Source of the DNA: Sporomusa sphaeroides DSM 2875
Lineage (GTDB): Bacteria; Bacillota; Negativicutes; Sporomusales; Sporomusaceae
DNA length: 64,000 nt
NCBI RefSeq assembly: GCF_001941975.2
Contig: NZ_CP146991.1
Span: 2,820,501-2,884,500 of the forward strand
Direction: 5' to 3'
Each line of letters opens with the position of its first letter. The stretch's first letter is position 1. Position numbers and translations under genes: made by a program. A model generated the notes under the pieces. It did no database searches, was not told the origin of the DNA, and worked only from the letters and a program-made list of their open reading frames with translations. Positions 60,880-64,000 of this stretch are shown one piece after another.

Positions 60880-62556
60880 TCATGAGTATTGGGTAAGCAT
60901 GACCGCTGCAATCTTTGGCAATATATTCGGGAATGCCCAAGCTTGCAGTAAAATGATAACAATAACGAACAGCAGGAGATAGATCGAATATTTCACCGTC
61001 AGCCGGAAAATATCAGTTTCCCGTCCGACAAGGCCAGTAGCAGCGCAGGCCACAGCTATCGACTGAGGGGAAATAAGTTTACCGATAACGGCGCCGAACA
61101 GGTTTGCAGATATGGTCAACAGGGGATTAAGACCCAGATGGGAGGCTGTTACTTGCTGCAGCTTTCCGAACAGGGCGGCAGAAGAAGTGACCGAGCCGGT
61201 CAGGAACACCCCGAGATAACCGATGACCGGGGAGAAAATCGGGAAGAACATGCCGGTATAGGTGGCGAAAGCAAGGCCGAGGGTGTACGACATACCGGAA
61301 TAGTTAGCCAAAAAACCAACGCCAAGAACCGCAGTCAGAGTAATCAGGGAATACATGAGTTGGTTAAAGGTTTTTTTGAATACTCTTACACCTGCAGCCG
61401 GGCTGAGACCCAGCACAACCATGGAGAGTATAGCAGAAATCAGCATTGCCGTCCCGGCGGCAGAGAAAAAGTCCATCCGGTAGCTGGCTGCGTATTTTGA
61501 CGGCACAGCCACAATGGGTGCCGCACGATATACGATTCCGTCCAGACCAGGCCAGGAGGGAATTGTAATGAACCACTTAAGCTCTTGGGCGACCCAGGCT
61601 TTGAACGCAGGCGTTCCCCAGATGCCCATAACAATCATAAGGATGATAAACGGCGACCAGGCCTTGATGATTTGTCCGGCACTATATCGATGGGTAGAAT
61701 CTTCCGCAATGTCCGAATCGTTGGGAAAACGCCAGATCGTAGCGGGCTTCCAGAACTTGAGAAAGACTACTAAGCAGATCATGGACACGAAGGATGAAAA
61801 AATAGCCGGGAGCTCTGGGCCAAAGTTCTGACTTACCAGATGGTTAGTGACTGCGTAACTGATGCCGGCGACCAGAGCCGCCGGCAAAGCTCCCATGACG
61901 TTCTTCCGTCCGGCTACAACCACCAGCATAAAAATCGGGATAACAAGAGCTAAAATCGTCATATCCAAGCCGATAGCCCTCCCGACAATCGAGTTGGGGA
62001 GTTCAGTAACGGTAGCCATCATAATGGTCGGCGTACCCACAGGACCAAAAGGAACAGGGGGCGTGTTGCCGACAAGGCAGATAGCTGCGGCAGGCAGCGC
62101 GGGAAAGCCTAAACCGATTAACATTGCTGCAGCAACAGCCACCGGCGCACCCTGACCGGCAACACCTTCCATAAATGCGGAAAAGCAGAAAGCAACCAGC
62201 AAGGCTTGAATTCTCCGGTCAGGTGACAAAGAAGAAATAGAGCTTTTTATAATGTCGAATTGTCCTGTTTCCACGGTCAAATTGTATAAAAATACCGCAG
62301 TAAGAATGATCCAGCCAATCGGAAAAAGCCCGTTGAGCATTCCAAGTACCGAGGCGGAAATAGCGACATTTACCGGCATACCGTAAACAACAACTACAAC
62401 GACAATGGTAAGCAGCAAAGTGGTTAGGCCGGCAATATGTCCTTTCATTCGTTTAACGGCAAGAGCCCAAAAAAGATAAAAAATCGGAATCGATACTGTT
62501 ATAGCGGTGAGGCCGAGGCTGTCTCCTAAAGCTGAGTAGTTATGTAGCCACTGCAT
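60880..62556 (-). CDS. L-lactate permease family transporter (LctP/LldP)
   Basis: 558 residues from the ATG at 62556 (AAAGGA upstream), with about thirteen membrane helices. LGDSLGLTAITVSIPIFYLF, GLFPIGWIILTAVFLYNLTV, AFMEGVAGQGAPVAVAAAML (family signature) and the C-terminal FLTGSVTSSAALFGKLQQVT with LLTISANLFGAVIGKLISPQ fit the lactate permease family, which imports lactate or glycolate with protons. Divergent from a D-2-hydroxyacid dehydrogenase gene, suggesting joint use in 2-hydroxyacid metabolism. No lactate-utilisation Fe-S oxidase genes are seen in the window. Confidence 0.95.
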   Translation of the reverse strand: MQWLHNYSALGDSLGLTAITVSIPIFYLFWALAVKRMKGHIAGLTTLLLTIVVVVVVYGMPVNVAISASVLGMLNGLFPIGWIILTAVFLYNLTVETGQFDIIKSSISSLSPDRRIQALLVAFCFSAFMEGVAGQGAPVAVAAAMLIGLGFPALPAAAICLVGNTPPVPFGPVGTPTIMMATVTELPNSIVGRAIGLDMTILALVIPIFMLVVVAGRKNVMGALPAALVAGISYAVTNHLVSQNFGPELPAIFSSFVSMICLVVFLKFWKPATIWRFPNDSDIAEDSTHRYSAGQIIKAWSPFIILMIVMGIWGTPAFKAWVAQELKWFITIPSWPGLDGIVYRAAPIVAVPSKYAASYRMDFFSAAGTAMLISAILSMVVLGLSPAAGVRVFKKTFNQLMYSLITLTAVLGVGFLANYSGMSYTLGLAFATYTGMFFPIFSPVIGYLGVFLTGSVTSSAALFGKLQQVTASHLGLNPLLTISANLFGAVIGKLISPQSIAVACAATGLVGRETDIFRLTVKYSIYLLLFVIVIILLQAWAFPNILPKIAAVMLTQYS

Positions 62557-62902
62557 ATTATCAATCCTTTCCTTTGTTTTTTTGTACTGGGGTACATTTA
62601 GGTGCAAGCATGACTAAACAATTGCAAATAGAAACCATCTTTTTGCTTGCCCTGCTGTATAGCAAATTCGGTCAAATACAACCTCCTTTTCGATGACAAA
62701 TTGTGAAATAAATATCAAGCTCTTACAAGAATGAATTTCTCCCGAAAATTCGAAAATCCTCCGGTTTGATGGAGGATATGGCTATTGTATTAAAGCATAC
62801 TGACTATGCCAATATTCTATTTTACCGGTTTGACTTTTGATGGTATATTAATAGGTGTTTTGGACGCAGAATATGATATTATTTCAAAGGGAGTGTATTC
62901 TG
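62557..62902. promoter_or_regulatory. Divergent spacer between lactate permease and dehydrogenase genes
   Basis: No gene seen in 346 bases. It contains GTAC-TGGG-GTAC (about 62584-62595) and a small hairpin ATCCTCC/GGAGGAT (62756-62762, 62771-62777). The promoters of both divergent genes must lie here, but I could not pick -35/-10 pairs with confidence, and the GACTCACATRTGAGCC motif is absent. Confidence 0.4.
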
Positions 62903-63865
62903 ATGAAAATGAAAACCGTTTTTCTCAACTCGGCCAAAGTTGATTTTGATCAAAAACTAGATTATTCAAAATTTGAGGAAGCAACCGAATTCACGAAATA
63001 CGATGATACCGTCACCGACGAACAAATTCTGGAACGGGTTCAAGGGCAAGAAGTTGTTATTACCAAGGAAATGTCTATCGGCAGGGATCTCATTCTGAAA
63101 TTCCCGGCATCGGTAAAGCTTATATGCGAAGCAGGAACAGGCTTTAACAACATCGACCTTGACGCTGCCAAGCAAAAGAACATCGCCGTTTGTAATGTAC
63201 CTTCATACAGTACCGAATCTGTTGGCCATCTGGCGATCACATTTGTATTAATGTTAAGTGCGTCGTTGCACCTCCAGCAAAAGATGCTGGACAAAGGCAA
63301 TTACGATAACTTTTCAAAGTACCTGCAGGTACCCCATTATGAGGTGCTTGGCAAAAACCTCGGGGTAATTGGCGGCGGTGCCATCGGCAGGCAAACAATA
63401 AAAGCCGGGCTGGCACTAGGTATGAATGTACTTATTTGTGATCCGTTTCCGCAGCCCTGGGGCGACGCCGCTGTCCAGTATGTTCAGTTAGAGGAGTTAC
63501 TCAAAAATAGTGATTTTATTTCCCTCCACTGCCCGCTGATGCCGTCGACGAAACATATCATCAATAAAGAAACACTGAACCTTGTCAAGCCTTCTGCCTA
63601 TCTCGTCAATACTTCACGCGGACCGCTGGTCAATGAGGCTGATTTGGTCGAAGCTCTTAAGACAGGAAAACTTGCCGGTGCCGCACTTGACGTTCAGGAA
63701 GTCGAGCCGGCGACTCCGGACAATCCCTTATTCCATTTGGATAACGTCATCATGACCCCTCACATCGGCTGGAGGCGTTTTGAATCACGCCAGCGCCTGT
63801 TCAATCTGGTTGCCGTCAATATTACCGCGTTTTCCCAAGGGAAGCCTGTGAATATCGTAAATTAA
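62903..63865 (+). CDS. NAD-dependent D-2-hydroxyacid dehydrogenase
   Basis: 320 residues from the ATG at 62903 (AAGGGAG about nine bases upstream; a second ATG follows two codons later). D-isomer-specific dehydrogenase: ICEAGTGFNNIDLDAAKQKN, NAD fold LGVIGGGAIGRQTIKAGLAL, and catalytic residues Arg in LVNTSRGPLVNEADL, Glu in DVQEVEPATP and His in IMTPHIGWRR. It should interconvert a 2-keto acid and the D-2-hydroxy acid (lactate, glycerate or glycolate type; substrate not readable). Divergent from the lactate permease and followed by a strong terminator. Confidence 0.93.
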   Translation: MKMKTVFLNSAKVDFDQKLDYSKFEEATEFTKYDDTVTDEQILERVQGQEVVITKEMSIGRDLILKFPASVKLICEAGTGFNNIDLDAAKQKNIAVCNVPSYSTESVGHLAITFVLMLSASLHLQQKMLDKGNYDNFSKYLQVPHYEVLGKNLGVIGGGAIGRQTIKAGLALGMNVLICDPFPQPWGDAAVQYVQLEELLKNSDFISLHCPLMPSTKHIINKETLNLVKPSAYLVNTSRGPLVNEADLVEALKTGKLAGAALDVQEVEPATPDNPLFHLDNVIMTPHIGWRRFESRQRLFNLVAVNITAFSQGKPVNIVN

Positions 63866-63895
63866 CGGCAAGAATCACTTAGAGACAGCAAAGTA

Positions 63896-63944
63896 CCCCC
63901 TAAAGTAGTTGCGGTAAAATAGAGCGGCTACTTTAGGGGGTTTT
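63896..63944 (+). terminator. Rho-independent terminator after the dehydrogenase gene
   Basis: Perfect 13-base-pair stem CCCCCTAAAGTAG / CTACTTTAGGGGG (63896-63908, 63928-63940) with 19-base loop, then TTTT. Confidence 0.9.
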
Positions 63945-64000
63945 AACATAAAATAAAGAAACAAAACTGTGAAAAGATGCCTTCAATCGTTCTACTATAG

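Overview
The window (about half GC, no rRNA, tRNA or CRISPR seen) looks like the chromosome of an anaerobic, diderm Firmicute of the Negativicutes, most likely a Sporomusa-like acetogen. The main reasons are an SLH-domain protein with a beta-barrel porin part (the OmpM type typical of diderm Firmicutes), a corrinoid methyl-transfer system ending in a methyl-tetrahydrofolate:corrinoid methyltransferase with a RACo-type corrinoid activator, several MCP-type chemoreceptors, and Firmicute-style strong Shine-Dalgarno sites. Genus assignment is an inference; no marker gene for it lies in the window.

Layout. 1-6.8 kb: information processing on the minus strand (gatCAB, ligA, pcrA). 6.9-12 kb: a DUF3343 protein, a divergent LysR regulator, and a three-gene phosphorelay (hybrid histidine kinase, HPt, diguanylate cyclase response regulator). 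12.1-15 kb: a LexA-box-controlled operon of a radical SAM DNA-repair-type protein, its UDG-like partner and a TtcA-like PP-loop protein. 15-20.6 kb: secreted and envelope proteins, an MCP-STAS operon, YajQ. 20.7-25.1 kb: a BKACE/aminotransferase pair with divergent LysR, and LrgAB. 25.3-50.3 kb: a large catabolic region. 50.4-64 kb: a CheY-like/CheX-like pair, an HxlR/DUF2148 pair, two membrane glycosyltransferases, transporters, another chemoreceptor, lactate permease and a D-2-hydroxyacid dehydrogenase.

The centre of interest is 25-50 kb. It encodes what looks like a complete demethylation route: a UroD-type methyltransferase, two corrinoid proteins, an MtrH/AcsE-like methyl-THF methyltransferase, a RACo-like reductive activator, a short CobW-like GTPase and several unknown proteins (DUF1638, DUF2284, a 131-residue and an 88-residue protein), together with two MFS carriers, a porin and two soluble chemoreceptors. 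Four separate promoters in this region (at about 30.3, 35.6, 47.9 and 50.3 kb) share TTGACA-N16/17-(-10) followed directly by the same 16-base element GTATATACATCTATAT. One of them drives a HutC-type GntR regulator, the obvious candidate for binding the element. Regulator, corrinoid proteins, methyltransferases, transporter and chemoreceptor would thus form one regulon. Embedded in it is a second, separately regulated module: a sigma-54 regulator, a dyad that looks like its upstream activating site, a textbook -24/-12 promoter, and an operon of CoA-transferase, two acyl-CoA dehydrogenases, FixABCX and a chemoreceptor. A methoxylated aromatic acid with an unsaturated side chain would explain both modules, but the substrate cannot be read from the sequence.
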